This document shows, one piece after another, positions 27,524 through 35,447 of a stretch of 64,000 nucleotides of DNA. The notes beneath the pieces are model-generated. The model had not been told where the DNA came from. It did not search any database and saw only the letters and a program-made list of their open reading frames with translations. The DNA comes from Marinobacter sp. (lineage in GTDB: Bacteria > Pseudomonadota > Gammaproteobacteria > Pseudomonadales > Oleiphilaceae): assembly GCA_022565395.1 (NCBI GenBank), contig JAIUMV010000001.1:203586-267585 (forward strand), written 5' to 3'. Both the position numbers and the translations under genes were made by a program. Each line of letters begins with the position of its first letter. Within the stretch, counting starts at the first letter, position 1.

Positions 27524-28483
27524 ATGGTGTTTAAAAAGCTACAGGCTGCTATTTCTCCCACCCTCTACATACAAATCTGGGAACATCGCCTCAAGGTCAC
27601 CAACCTGAAAACCGGACAGGTCTATGAGGACGCGCCGCTGGTGGCCATTGAAACATCGCCCAGAGGCGACAAGAAGGTCGCCGCTATAGGCGCAGCGGCG
27701 GGGCAGCTACCTCTGCGTAGCAACATTGAGTTGGTGAACCCCTTCTCCCACGCCCGCACCTTGCTGAATGATTTTGTAATAGCGGAGACGTTGATAATGC
27801 ACGGGGTCAGAAACGTCTGCGGGAAAGACCTTGTGCCCGCCGCGCCGGCTGTGATCATGCACCCTATGGAAAAACTCGACGGTGGTCTGACTCATATCGA
27901 GCGTAAGGCCTTACGCGAACTGGCACTCGGCGCAGGCGCGCGTGCCGTTACGGTGTATCAGGGTGAAGAACTCAGCACACGAACACTGGATTTTGATGCA
28001 CTGGCAAAGCGTGACCCGGATACTCGCCTGTCCAGCAAAAGGCAGGGGCAATCACCGGCACTTGTGGTGATCATGGTGGTGATAGGTATTGCCTTGTTTA
28101 TACTGAGCCTTCTGGCTGACGCCAAGGATGAGCTCAATTGCGAACAGGCCATCTCAACTCTGGAAATCAATCACTGCGCAGCCCTGGAACTTCAGGCCAT
28201 AGAGGAAACTCTCGCCCACTACCTCGACGTCAGTCGCGATCGCCTTGATTATGACCCCGTCGCCGTTGCCAGCCTCGATGCTGCCCAGGAAGCCTGGGTT
28301 GATTACCGAAGCGCGCATTGCGATGCAGTCTATGATCTGTGGCGGGACGGTACTATCCGTACCGTTATGGCCATCGAGTGCGCCAAGGCGCTAACTCAGG
28401 ACCGTACGCAGATCCTGTGGCAGGCTTACCTCACCTATATGGACAGCACACCACCGGTGTTGCCGGAGCCGTACCCCAAGTAG
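27524..28483 (+). CDS. MreB-like domain fused through a membrane segment to an LprI/DUF1311 domain
   Basis: A 319-residue protein with three parts. Residues 1-170 resemble the short MreB-like (rod shape-determining) family of gammaproteobacteria: VNPFSHARTLLNDFVIAE, AVIMHPMEKLDGG, IERKALRELALGAGARAV. Residues about 185-205 are a membrane segment (VVIMVVIGIALFILSLL). The rest has LNCEQA, INHC, LDAAQEAWVDYRSAHCDAVYDL and IECAKALT, the cysteine pattern of the LprI/DUF1311 domain, which is usually periplasmic and includes lysozyme inhibitors. The MreB part lacks the second actin lobe, so filament formation is doubtful. The topology suggests cytoplasmic N-terminus and periplasmic C-terminus. Function is unknown. 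Confidence 0.8.
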   Translation: MVFKKLQAAISPTLYIQIWEHRLKVTNLKTGQVYEDAPLVAIETSPRGDKKVAAIGAAAGQLPLRSNIELVNPFSHARTLLNDFVIAETLIMHGVRNVCGKDLVPAAPAVIMHPMEKLDGGLTHIERKALRELALGAGARAVTVYQGEELSTRTLDFDALAKRDPDTRLSSKRQGQSPALVVIMVVIGIALFILSLLADAKDELNCEQAISTLEINHCAALELQAIEETLAHYLDVSRDRLDYDPVAVASLDAAQEAWVDYRSAHCDAVYDLWRDGTIRTVMAIECAKALTQDRTQILWQAYLTYMDSTPPVLPEPYPK

Positions 28484-28498
28484 CCCGCCGCAGAAATC

Positions 28499-28581
28499 CG
28501 TTCACCCTGAGCCTGTCGGAGATTACAGGCACCCAGGCCCCACATTTGAGACCTCACCCCTCGACAGGCCCAGGGTGAACG
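28499..28581. repeat. REP-like inverted pair
   Basis: The 20-mer CGTTCACCCTGAGCCTGTCG (28499-28518) is repeated in inverted orientation at 28562-28581 with one mismatch and a 43-base spacer. Another copy lies at 45588-45607. Palindromic units of this kind are common extragenic repeats. Here the pair fills the gap between the fusion gene and the DUF2513 gene and may also fold as a terminator. Confidence 0.75.
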
Positions 28582-28740
28582 GGAGGCGTCCCAACCCAGT
28601 CGAAGCGTATTCATGCGGATAACAACAGACTCTGTTTGTTCCAGCAGCCCCCTCAGCAGCAACAAACTGCACTATACTGATTCTTCCTCACACTGCTTTC
28701 TTCCCCACAGCGATAGCCAACAACGGCAAGGAGATAAGGG

Positions 28741-29193
28741 ATGAAACGGGACTTTGAACTTGTCCGGGGCATTCTCAAAGCGGTTGCTGACAAAGACATT
28801 ACCGATAGTGATGAACTTGCAGACGAACTCGGCGAAACACCGGCCCGATTGAACTACCACCTCCACCTGATGGCCGACGACGCCAGGCTGCTTACCGCTG
28901 CATCGCAGGGTATGTCCCTTGGTGGCGAGAAGCGTCCACCCGACTATACGGGCATCGCCATCACCTGGCAGGGCAATGATTTTCTGGATGCCGTGGATGA
29001 CGAAAAAGCCTGGAAAAAGATTCGGGCCGCCCTCAAAACAGGTGCCCGTACTGCCACCCTTGAAGCCCTGAAAACCGTCGCCAAAGGCGCCGGTGCCGCT
29101 GGGCTGGCGGTAATCTTCGCCAAATCAGATGCCGACCTTAAGGCTTGCGACCCGGGCCAGTTGATGGCGGAGGTAACTAAGCAAACCCTTTGA
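28741..29193 (+). CDS. DUF2513 domain protein
   Basis: A 150-residue protein whose first 90 residues match DUF2513: MKRDFELVRGILKAV, YHLHLMADDARLL, ITWQGNDFLDAVDDEKAW. This is a winged-helix-like fold often found in phage and accessory regions. The C-terminal part (LEALKTVAKGAGAAGLAVI) is a hydrophobic or amphipathic helix. AAGGAG lies upstream of the ATG. Role unknown; DNA binding is possible. Confidence 0.82.
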   Translation: MKRDFELVRGILKAVADKDITDSDELADELGETPARLNYHLHLMADDARLLTAASQGMSLGGEKRPPDYTGIAITWQGNDFLDAVDDEKAWKKIRAALKTGARTATLEALKTVAKGAGAAGLAVIFAKSDADLKACDPGQLMAEVTKQTL

Positions 29194-29265
29194 TACCCGC
29201 TGGCAATAGTGACATACCACTGCGGTAGATATGACGCCAAGCAGGTGAGGCACCATGTCTGTTAA

Positions 29266-29397
29266 CTAGCGTGGGCAAGGGCTCTGGCTCACCACGCAGG
29301 TGATTGGGTTCAACTGCCCGGCGACGCTTTCCTTCATATCGGCAAACAACAACGCACCACCGCCCAACACAAACATCAACGTAACAAGACTGCGCAT
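29266..29397 (-). CDS. Small secreted-type peptide, 43 residues
   Basis: A short frame on the minus strand with GGGGAG five bases before its ATG. The product begins MRSLVTLMFVLGGGALLFA, a plausible signal peptide or membrane helix, and ends with a polar tail holding two cysteines (ITCVVSQSPC). No family is recognised. It lies just beyond the strong terminator of the SDR operon, so it would need its own promoter in 29398-29480. Coding status rests on the ribosome site and the signal-like start. Confidence 0.5.
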   Translation of the reverse strand: MRSLVTLMFVLGGGALLFADMKESVAGQLNPITCVVSQSPCPR

Positions 29398-29483
29398 ACC
29401 GACTCCCCGTAGGTGTGACTACAGAGTTAAACGCTGGAACCACAAAGATAGATCGATACGGTTTGTGATGTATTGTGAGGGGC

Positions 29484-29542
29484 TGTAAAGAAGAAAGGCC
29501 TGCATGCAGCCAGAAACCAACAATCTGGCTGCATGCAGGCCT
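29484..29542 (-). terminator. Strong Rho-independent terminator of the minus-strand fatty-acid operon
   Basis: Perfect 19-base stem (29496-29514 with 29524-29542; core CCTGCATGCAGCC) and a 9-base loop, followed on the minus strand by the T-rich tract TTTCTTCTTTAC (29484-29495). It lies 18 bases beyond the SDR stop, so it ends the 34394-29561 transcripts. Confidence 0.9.
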
Positions 29543-29560
29543 GGGTACCAGCAAGAGTGT

Positions 29561-30331
29561 TTAAACCGTCAGATAGCCGCCGTCGACATTCAGGCACGCA
29601 CCCGTGGTGTAACTGGAGGCGTTGGATGCCAGGTAGAGCACGGTGCCGGCCATTTCGTCCGGGTCGGCGACGCGGTTCATGGGGATGTGCATCAGCGCCT
29701 GTTTCTTGATAGCGTCGTTGGTGGTCAGGGCGCTCGCAAATTTGGTGTCAGTGAGACCCGGCAGCAAGGCATTCACCCGGATGTTCTGCTGGCCCAGCTC
29801 CTTGGCGAAGGCTTTGGTCATGGAGATAACCGCGGCCTTGGTGATGGAGTAGATACCCTGGAAGTGGCCCGGCACCACGCCGTTGATGGAAGCCACATTG
29901 ATGATGGAGCCACCGCCGCTCTTCTTCATCAGGTGAACGGCCTTGGTACACATGAAGAAGTAACCCCGGATGTTGACGTCCACGGTTTTCTGGAAGGCAC
30001 CGATATCGGTGGTTTCAATGGGGCCAAAATGGGGGTTGGTGGCGGCGTTGTTCACCAGGATATCCAGCTTGCCGTGGCTGGCTTCAATGTGGCTCCACAC
30101 GGCATCAATCTGCTCCATTTCACCGATATGACAGGCGTAGGCTTCGGCCTTGCCACCGGCTTGGCGGATACTCTCTGCAACCGCTTCACAGCCGTCGATT
30201 TTACGGCTGCTGACAATAACGTGCGCGCCATAGGCTGCGAGGGTACGGGCGATGCTTTCACCGATGCCACGGCTTGCGCCGGTTACCAGGGCGACTTTAC
30301 CAGTCAGGTCGAATAGGTCTTGTTTGCTCAT
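29561..30331 (-). CDS. SDR-family oxidoreductase (3-oxoacyl-ACP reductase-like)
   Basis: A 256-residue classical short-chain dehydrogenase. It has TGASRGIG for NAD(P), NNAATNP, active-site Ser (NVASINGVV) and YSITKAAV with the catalytic Tyr/Lys, then PGLTDT. An upstream frame exists, but AAAGGA selects the ATG at 30331. It is separated from the next operon gene by a 254-base gap holding a structured repeat. It ends before a strong terminator. It probably oxidises a hydroxyacyl or alcohol intermediate in lipid breakdown. Confidence 0.9.
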   Translation of the reverse strand: MSKQDLFDLTGKVALVTGASRGIGESIARTLAAYGAHVIVSSRKIDGCEAVAESIRQAGGKAEAYACHIGEMEQIDAVWSHIEASHGKLDILVNNAATNPHFGPIETTDIGAFQKTVDVNIRGYFFMCTKAVHLMKKSGGGSIINVASINGVVPGHFQGIYSITKAAVISMTKAFAKELGQQNIRVNALLPGLTDTKFASALTTNDAIKKQALMHIPMNRVADPDEMAGTVLYLASNASSYTTGACLNVDGGYLTV

Positions 30332-30383
30332 ATCGTTTTCCTTTAGATGCTTACTTAAGCGTTCAGCACGGTGCGAGTGAACG

Positions 30384-30564
30384 AGCGGGGGGCTGCTTGC
30401 CGGGACCGTCAAAAACCAGGGATGGTTTTTGCCGAGCGTACATGGGTTCGATCAAGCGATCGTGAAGCTCTGCTTCATGCGCAGATCGAACGACCGCAAT
30501 CTGTGATTGCGGGCCGGACCCCAGCGGGGGATTTACAGCGTGTCCCGGCAAGCAGCCCCCCGCT
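30384..30564. repeat. Structured repeat with 22-base terminal inverted repeats (copy 1)
   Basis: Bounded by a perfect 22-base inverted repeat (30384-30405 and 30543-30564; core GGCTGCTTGCCGGGA). Inside are hairpins: AAAAACCA/TGGTTTTT near 30411-30430 and CCGCAATC/GATTGCGG near 30494-30512. It shares CCGGGACCGTC, GAGCGTACATGG and ATTTACAGCGTGTCCCGG with a second copy at 43431-43508. It sits in the gap between the SDR and histidine phosphatase genes, so it would be transcribed within the operon. Confidence 0.8.
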
Positions 30565-30585
30565 TGTTTACGAATACCAAACTGA

Positions 30586-31275
30586 TTATCTAAACGTCAC
30601 CAGAGACAGGTCTTCTGCCTCCAGATGGCTATAGTTGTTGAATACTGACAGGCTGCGCTTGCGACCGCTGTAAAGCACTCGGGTCACACTGGTGTTGGCG
30701 ATCACCTCATTGAGCCGGAGTGCGCGGCTATCGCTCAGACTCAGCAATGACTGGGCGATGACCGCAATAGGACCGCCAGAGGTGGACACCAGGGCATCCC
30801 GCCCCTCTGCCATGGCCAGTACGTCATCAAAGGCTTGCAGCACCCGCTGCTGGAAGGCCGGCCAGGTTTCCTCATAGTCACTGTCATGTAGCCCACTGGC
30901 CCAGCGCTCTACCGCCTGCACAAAGGCCTCCTGAAAGGCTTTTGCCGGTTTCGGGTGGCTGGCCAACTCCCGGGCCATAACGGCTCGGTCAGCCCAGGCG
31001 GGTCTGAAGGCGTTCACCACGGCTTCATGATCGAACTCATTCAGGCCTGCCAGCGCCTGCATGTCCGGCAACTGGGTACCATAGCCACTGGTGATGGCCT
31101 CAGCGGTTTCCCGGTGCCGCAACAGCAGGCCACCGAACACAAAGGCAGGCTCCACCTTACCTTGCAACCAGCGGCCCAAAACCCGGCCCTGCTCCCAGCC
31201 CCGCGGCGACAACTGATCATAGTTTTCCTTACCAAAGCTGGCCTGACCGTGGCGGATAAGATAGACCGTCGCCAT
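30586..31275 (-). CDS. Histidine phosphatase family protein
   Basis: A 229-residue phosphatase of the phosphoglycerate-mutase-like fold. It has the phospho-His motif LIRHGQASFG at residues 6-15, a second Arg/His region RHRETAEAI and the late STSGGPI, where the usual HGG-type histidine region is altered to SGG. Its ATG overlaps the TAA of the APH-type kinase gene (TAATG), so translation is coupled. In this operon it may hydrolyse a phosphorylated intermediate; the substrate is unknown. Confidence 0.88.
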   Translation of the reverse strand: MATVYLIRHGQASFGKENYDQLSPRGWEQGRVLGRWLQGKVEPAFVFGGLLLRHRETAEAITSGYGTQLPDMQALAGLNEFDHEAVVNAFRPAWADRAVMARELASHPKPAKAFQEAFVQAVERWASGLHDSDYEETWPAFQQRVLQAFDDVLAMAEGRDALVSTSGGPIAVIAQSLLSLSDSRALRLNEVIANTSVTRVLYSGRKRSLSVFNNYSHLEAEDLSLVTFR

Positions 31276-32339
31276 TACAGACTGCTGGCGTCGATAAGAC
31301 GATTGCAGCGCTTTTCCAGATAATTGGCCGCGTGGCCAAACATGGCAAAGCGCTTGTCCTTGGTCTGGCCGTGGTAGTAGCGGTAGTAGATCTGCTGAAT
31401 AATCACCGCCAAACGGAACAGGCCGTAGATTTCGTAGAAATCAAAACTCTTGATCTGCAGGCCGGATTTCTCCAGGTAGTAATCCACCACCTCGGCCCGG
31501 GTCAGCATGCCGGGGCGATGGGTGGGCTGGCGACGCAGAATCTGGAAGGGCTGCTCATCATCCGCCTGAATCCAGTAGGCCAGGCTATTGCCCAGATCCA
31601 TCAGCGGATCGCCGATGGTGGCCATTTCCCAGTCCAGCACACCGATTACCTCAAAGGGGTTGTCGGGGTTCAGCACCACGTTGTCAAAACGGTAATCGTT
31701 ATGGATAACCACCTGCCCCACATCTGCGGGCATCTTGTCCTTTAGCCAGGTCATAACGGTCTCAAAATCACCCACATCATCCGTGCGCGCCTTGCGGAAA
31801 CGGTCACTCCAGCCGAGGATCTGCCGCTCTACATAACCCGGCCCCTTGCCCAGTTTGTCCAGGCCAGCGGCAACCGCATCCACCTGATGCAGATCTACCA
31901 GCTTGTCGATGACATTCAGGCACAGGCGGCGGATATCCGCCTCACTGAGGGTAAGGTCTTCGGGAAAGTCCTGCCGCAGGATGACGCCCTTGAGGCGCTC
32001 CATGACGTAGAAATCACACCCCAGCACACTGTGATCATCACAGATGGCGATGATCTCCGGCACGTAGGGATACACGGGTTTAAGGGCCTGCATAACGCGG
32101 GCTTCCCGCAGCATGTCATGGGCCGACTTGGCGATCTTGCCGAAGGGCGGACGCCGTAGTACGAAGGAGCGCTCACCGTAATCCACCTGATAGGTCAGGT
32201 TGGACGCGCCACCGGGATACTGGCTCACCTGCGGCTGGCCCTCCAACCCGGGTAATGCCTGCTTCATAAAGCGGTCTACGACCGCCAGGTCCAGCTCCTC
32301 GCCCTCGCGGATAGCCGCCGCCTGATCGATCTGCGTCAT
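31275..32339 (-). CDS. APH-type phosphotransferase (ACAD10/11-like kinase domain)
   Basis: A 354-residue aminoglycoside-phosphotransferase-fold kinase. It has the catalytic loop VIHNDYRFDNVVL and the metal-binding VLDWEMATIGDPLMDLG. This branch matches the kinase domain found beside acyl-CoA dehydrogenases in ACAD10/ACAD11 and in LvaA of levulinate catabolism, where it phosphorylates 4-hydroxyacyl-CoA. It overlaps the SDR gene start by 4 bases and the phosphatase gene by 1, so it is tightly coupled. A hydroxyacyl-CoA kinase is the best guess, not an antibiotic-resistance enzyme. Confidence 0.88.
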   Translation of the reverse strand: MTQIDQAAAIREGEELDLAVVDRFMKQALPGLEGQPQVSQYPGGASNLTYQVDYGERSFVLRRPPFGKIAKSAHDMLREARVMQALKPVYPYVPEIIAICDDHSVLGCDFYVMERLKGVILRQDFPEDLTLSEADIRRLCLNVIDKLVDLHQVDAVAAGLDKLGKGPGYVERQILGWSDRFRKARTDDVGDFETVMTWLKDKMPADVGQVVIHNDYRFDNVVLNPDNPFEVIGVLDWEMATIGDPLMDLGNSLAYWIQADDEQPFQILRRQPTHRPGMLTRAEVVDYYLEKSGLQIKSFDFYEIYGLFRLAVIIQQIYYRYYHGQTKDKRFAMFGHAANYLEKRCNRLIDASSL

Positions 32340-33151
32340 GCCGCGCCTCCCATTTTCTTCATCCAGCGCTTGCTCTCCTGATGCATCAACCAGTCAAAGG
32401 CCCAGGGGACGTGACGTTTGACCACCCACATGCGGCGCTCCTTGGCATGGGGCAGCACCCAGAAATCCTTTTTCTCCACCGCCCGGGCAATATCCTGGGC
32501 CACATCATCGGCGGTGATCTCGGAGCGCTTCATCAGTTTATTGACGTTGCCCTGAATGCCGGGAATGTCGGAACGCATGCTGTTAGTGAGGTTGGTCTGG
32601 AAGAATGCCGGGCAGACACAGGCCACATGAATGCCAAAGTCCCGCAGTTCCTGACTGAGGGTCTCTGACAGGGCAATCACACCGGCTTTGGATACGTTGT
32701 AGCTGCTCATCAACGGCGCCAGCATCAGCCCCGCCATAGAGGCAATGTTCACAAAACTGCCGGACTTCTGCTGCTTGAATACCGGGGTAAACGCCTTACA
32801 ACCCCGCACCACGCCCATCACGTTGATATCCAGTATCCACTCCCAGTCGGTCATGGTGGTGTCTTCGATGCTACCCGCCGAGGCTACGCCAGCATTGTTC
32901 ACCACCACATCCACACCGCCCCAGTCTGCCAGCAGGCGGTCGCGGATGGCCTCCAGATCGCCCAGCCGGCGCACATCGCAGGACAGAAACAAACCCGTGC
33001 CGCCAGCCGCATTGATTTCCTGCTCAACCTGGGCGCCCTGTTCGGGGTTGATGTCACCAATACACACCTTGGCACCCTGTTTGGCATAACAGAGGGCCAG
33101 AGCCCGTCCCAGGCCGCTGGCACCGCCGGTAATAAATACTCGCTGCGTCAT
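32336..33151 (-). CDS. SDR-family oxidoreductase
   Basis: A 271-residue classical short-chain dehydrogenase with TGGASGLGRA (nucleotide binding), NNAGVAS, NIASMAGLM (Ser) and YNVSKAGV (Tyr-x3-Lys). The C-terminus VKRHVPWAFDWLMHQE is longer than in core SDRs. Its stop overlaps the kinase start by 4 bases. It is 22 bases from the acyl-CoA dehydrogenase gene. It probably acts on a hydroxyacyl or ketone intermediate in the same lipid pathway. Confidence 0.9.
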   Translation of the reverse strand: MTQRVFITGGASGLGRALALCYAKQGAKVCIGDINPEQGAQVEQEINAAGGTGLFLSCDVRRLGDLEAIRDRLLADWGGVDVVVNNAGVASAGSIEDTTMTDWEWILDINVMGVVRGCKAFTPVFKQQKSGSFVNIASMAGLMLAPLMSSYNVSKAGVIALSETLSQELRDFGIHVACVCPAFFQTNLTNSMRSDIPGIQGNVNKLMKRSEITADDVAQDIARAVEKKDFWVLPHAKERRMWVVKRHVPWAFDWLMHQESKRWMKKMGGAA

Positions 33152-33173
33152 TTTGCTGCTCCGTCCTGTCCGC

Positions 33174-34394
33174 TTACTTCATGAATTTCTTGTATTTCTT
33201 GAGCTCCAGCCGAGCCACCATACCACGATGCACCTCGTCCGGACCGTCTGCCAGGCGCAATACCCGGGCATAGCCGTACAGTGCCGTCAGCGGGAAATCA
33301 TCGTCACTAACCCCAGCGCCGCCGTGGATCTGAATCGCCTGATCCACAATGGTCTGCAGCATCTGTGGCACCACCGCCTTGATCTGGGACACTTCGCTCA
33401 GCGCCCCCAGAATCCCCTTGGTATCCAGCAACCAGGCACACTTGAGGGTCAGCAGTCGGGCCTGCTCAATGGCCATACGGGCATTGGCAATAATGTCCGG
33501 ATTACCCCCCAGCTTAGCCAGTGGCCGACCGAAAGCCTCACGGCTGATGGCCCGCATGATGAGCAGTTCCAGCGCCCGTTCTGCGGCACCGATAGCGCGC
33601 ATACAGTGGTGTACACGACCTGGCCCCAAACGCCCCTGGGCGATCTCAAAGCCACGGCCCGGGCCGGCAATAATGGCGCTCTTGGGCAGGCGCACATTCT
33701 CGAAATTCACCACGCCGTGGCCGTAAGGCTCATCGTAGTGGCCAAAAACCGGCAGCATGCGCTCAACGGTAATACCGGGGGTATTTTTCGGCACCAGCAC
33801 CATGGAATGCTGGCGATGACGGTGGGCATCCGGATCGGTCTTGCCCATAAAAATGATCACCTCACAGTTGGGATGACCAATACCCGTGCTCCACCACTTG
33901 CGACCATTCAGTACCACCTCGTCGCCTTCAACAATGGCGGTGGCTTCCATATTGGTGGCGTCGGAGGAGGCAACAGCCGGCTCTGTCATACAGAAGGCAG
34001 AACGTACCTCGCCCGCCAGCAGTTTCGGCAACCACTCGGCTTTCTGTTCCTCAGAACCATAGTGGATCAGCACTTCCATATTGCCGGTGTCCGGCGCATT
34101 GCAGTTGAAGATCTCCGGCGCGATAAAACTCTTGCCGGTCTCCTCTGCGATCATGGCGTAGTCCGAGTTGAGCAGGCCACAGCCGTGTTTTTCGTCCGGA
34201 AAGAACATATTCCACAGGCCCTGAGCGCGGGCCTTGGCTTTCAGTTCGGTGATGATCGGAAGCTCGACCCAGCGGTTCTCCAGGGACTGCAATTCCCGGT
34301 AGTAGGCGTCCTCAATCGGGAAAATCTCATCCCGCATAAATGCCTGGACGCGCTTCAGGTAGTCCTGGCCTTTTTCTGACAGATTGAAATCCAT
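33174..34394 (-). CDS. Acyl-CoA dehydrogenase family protein
   Basis: A 406-residue FAD enzyme. It has CMTEPAVASSDATNM and GRKWWSTGIGH, the FAD-binding middle domain, and the C-terminal helices IHGGAGVSDDDFPL and LADGPDEVHRGMVARLEL. The form matches the ACAD10/11-like group that works with an APH-type kinase. It is the first gene of the minus-strand operon and is divergent from a LysR regulator. In that pathway the dehydrogenase acts on 4-phospho-acyl-CoA to give a product ready for beta-oxidation. Plain acyl-CoA desaturation is the alternative. Confidence 0.92.
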   Translation of the reverse strand: MDFNLSEKGQDYLKRVQAFMRDEIFPIEDAYYRELQSLENRWVELPIITELKAKARAQGLWNMFFPDEKHGCGLLNSDYAMIAEETGKSFIAPEIFNCNAPDTGNMEVLIHYGSEEQKAEWLPKLLAGEVRSAFCMTEPAVASSDATNMEATAIVEGDEVVLNGRKWWSTGIGHPNCEVIIFMGKTDPDAHRHRQHSMVLVPKNTPGITVERMLPVFGHYDEPYGHGVVNFENVRLPKSAIIAGPGRGFEIAQGRLGPGRVHHCMRAIGAAERALELLIMRAISREAFGRPLAKLGGNPDIIANARMAIEQARLLTLKCAWLLDTKGILGALSEVSQIKAVVPQMLQTIVDQAIQIHGGAGVSDDDFPLTALYGYARVLRLADGPDEVHRGMVARLELKKYKKFMK

Positions 34395-34463
34395 ACCCTT
34401 GTCCCCTTGTTCGTCAGCCGTTCAGTATAGTCACGATATAAGCGAGTGTAGGGACACCCAAAC

Positions 34464-34497
34464 TATTACACGACTGAATTTTTCTTATCGTGTACTA
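34464..34497. promoter_or_regulatory. Candidate LysR-type operator between the ACAD and lysR genes
   Basis: Inverted half-sites TATTACACGA (34464-34473) and TCGTGTACTA (34488-34497) match at 9 of 10 positions with a 14-base spacer. They lie in the divergent promoter region, 40-74 bases before the LysR start. Confidence 0.5.
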
Positions 34498-34537
34498 TTA
34501 GTTTTAATTATTATGAACCCGACGGAAGGACCGCCGC

Positions 34538-35434
34538 ATGAGCCTGGGACGCCTGGACCTTAATCTGTTGCACGTGTTTGACACCATCTATAGAGAAGGC
34601 AGCCTGACTCGGGCAGCTCGTGCGCTGCACCTGACCCAGCCTGCCGTCAGCCACTCCCTCGCCCGGCTGCGGGATCATTTTGAAGACCCCCTGTTTACCC
34701 GACAGGGCAACCAGATGGTCCCCACCCCCCTGGCCCGGCGCTTCGCCGAATCCATGCGGCCAGGGCTGACCCAGATCCAGAATGCGGTCAACCAGTTCCA
34801 CGCCTTTGACCCCGCCCGCCATCGCAAAACCTTCTCCCTGGGCCTGCGGGATGTACTGGAATCCACCTTCCTGCCACCGCTGATGGCGACACTGGCTGAT
34901 TACCCGGACCTGGACATCGTCAGCCAGCGAGTGCCCCGCCGGGAAATGGAAACCCGACTGGCCTCCGGCAAACTGGATTTTGCTGTGGATGTTCTGCTAC
35001 CCATCAGCGAGCAAACCTGTCATGAGTTACTACGTCGGGATCAGCTGGTGGTCGTGGTCCGGCAGGACCACCCCCTGCTGCAAACCGGGCTGACTATGGA
35101 CACCTACCTGGCTGCGCGCCACGTACTGGTATCCTCCCGTGCTGAAGGCCCCGGCGTGGAGGACTTTGCCCTCTCCCGCTTCAGCGCCCACCGCCGTATC
35201 GCCCTGCGCTGCCAACACTATTTTGCCGCCTGTCGGGTGGTCGCCCAGACTGACCTGCTGGTCACCATGCCGGAAGCCTACGCTCGAATCATCGCTGAGC
35301 AGTCCAACCTGATCATCCTGCCACCCCCGGCAGAGCTGCCATCACTGGATGTGCATCTATACTGGCATAGAGCCTATGAACAGGAGCCTGCGCTGGTGTG
35401 GTTTAGGGAGCGGCTGGCGGGTGTTGAAGGTTGA
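34538..35434 (+). CDS. LysR-family transcriptional regulator
   Basis: A 298-residue LysR protein with the helix-turn-helix LTRAARALHLTQPAVSHSLARLRDHF and an effector domain containing FSLGLRDVLES. The sequence is of the NodD/PcaQ-like group. AAGGA precedes the ATG. It is divergent from the acyl-CoA dehydrogenase operon and probably regulates it in response to an acyl or aromatic ligand. Confidence 0.92.
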   Translation: MSLGRLDLNLLHVFDTIYREGSLTRAARALHLTQPAVSHSLARLRDHFEDPLFTRQGNQMVPTPLARRFAESMRPGLTQIQNAVNQFHAFDPARHRKTFSLGLRDVLESTFLPPLMATLADYPDLDIVSQRVPRREMETRLASGKLDFAVDVLLPISEQTCHELLRRDQLVVVVRQDHPLLQTGLTMDTYLAARHVLVSSRAEGPGVEDFALSRFSAHRRIALRCQHYFAACRVVAQTDLLVTMPEAYARIIAEQSNLIILPPPAELPSLDVHLYWHRAYEQEPALVWFRERLAGVEG

Positions 35435-35447
35435 TGATTAAAGACAG

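Noticed and set aside
29504-30316. A 270-codon plus-strand frame over the SDR gene
   Set aside because: Antisense to a clear short-chain dehydrogenase; it begins inside the terminator stem and has no family features.
31275-32339. Antibiotic (aminoglycoside) resistance kinase
   Set aside because: The fold is shared, but the operon with acyl-CoA dehydrogenase and SDRs points to acyl-CoA metabolism.
33153-34379. A 408-codon plus-strand frame over the acyl-CoA dehydrogenase
   Set aside because: Mirror frame of a firm gene, His/Gln-rich as antisense frames in GC-rich DNA often are.
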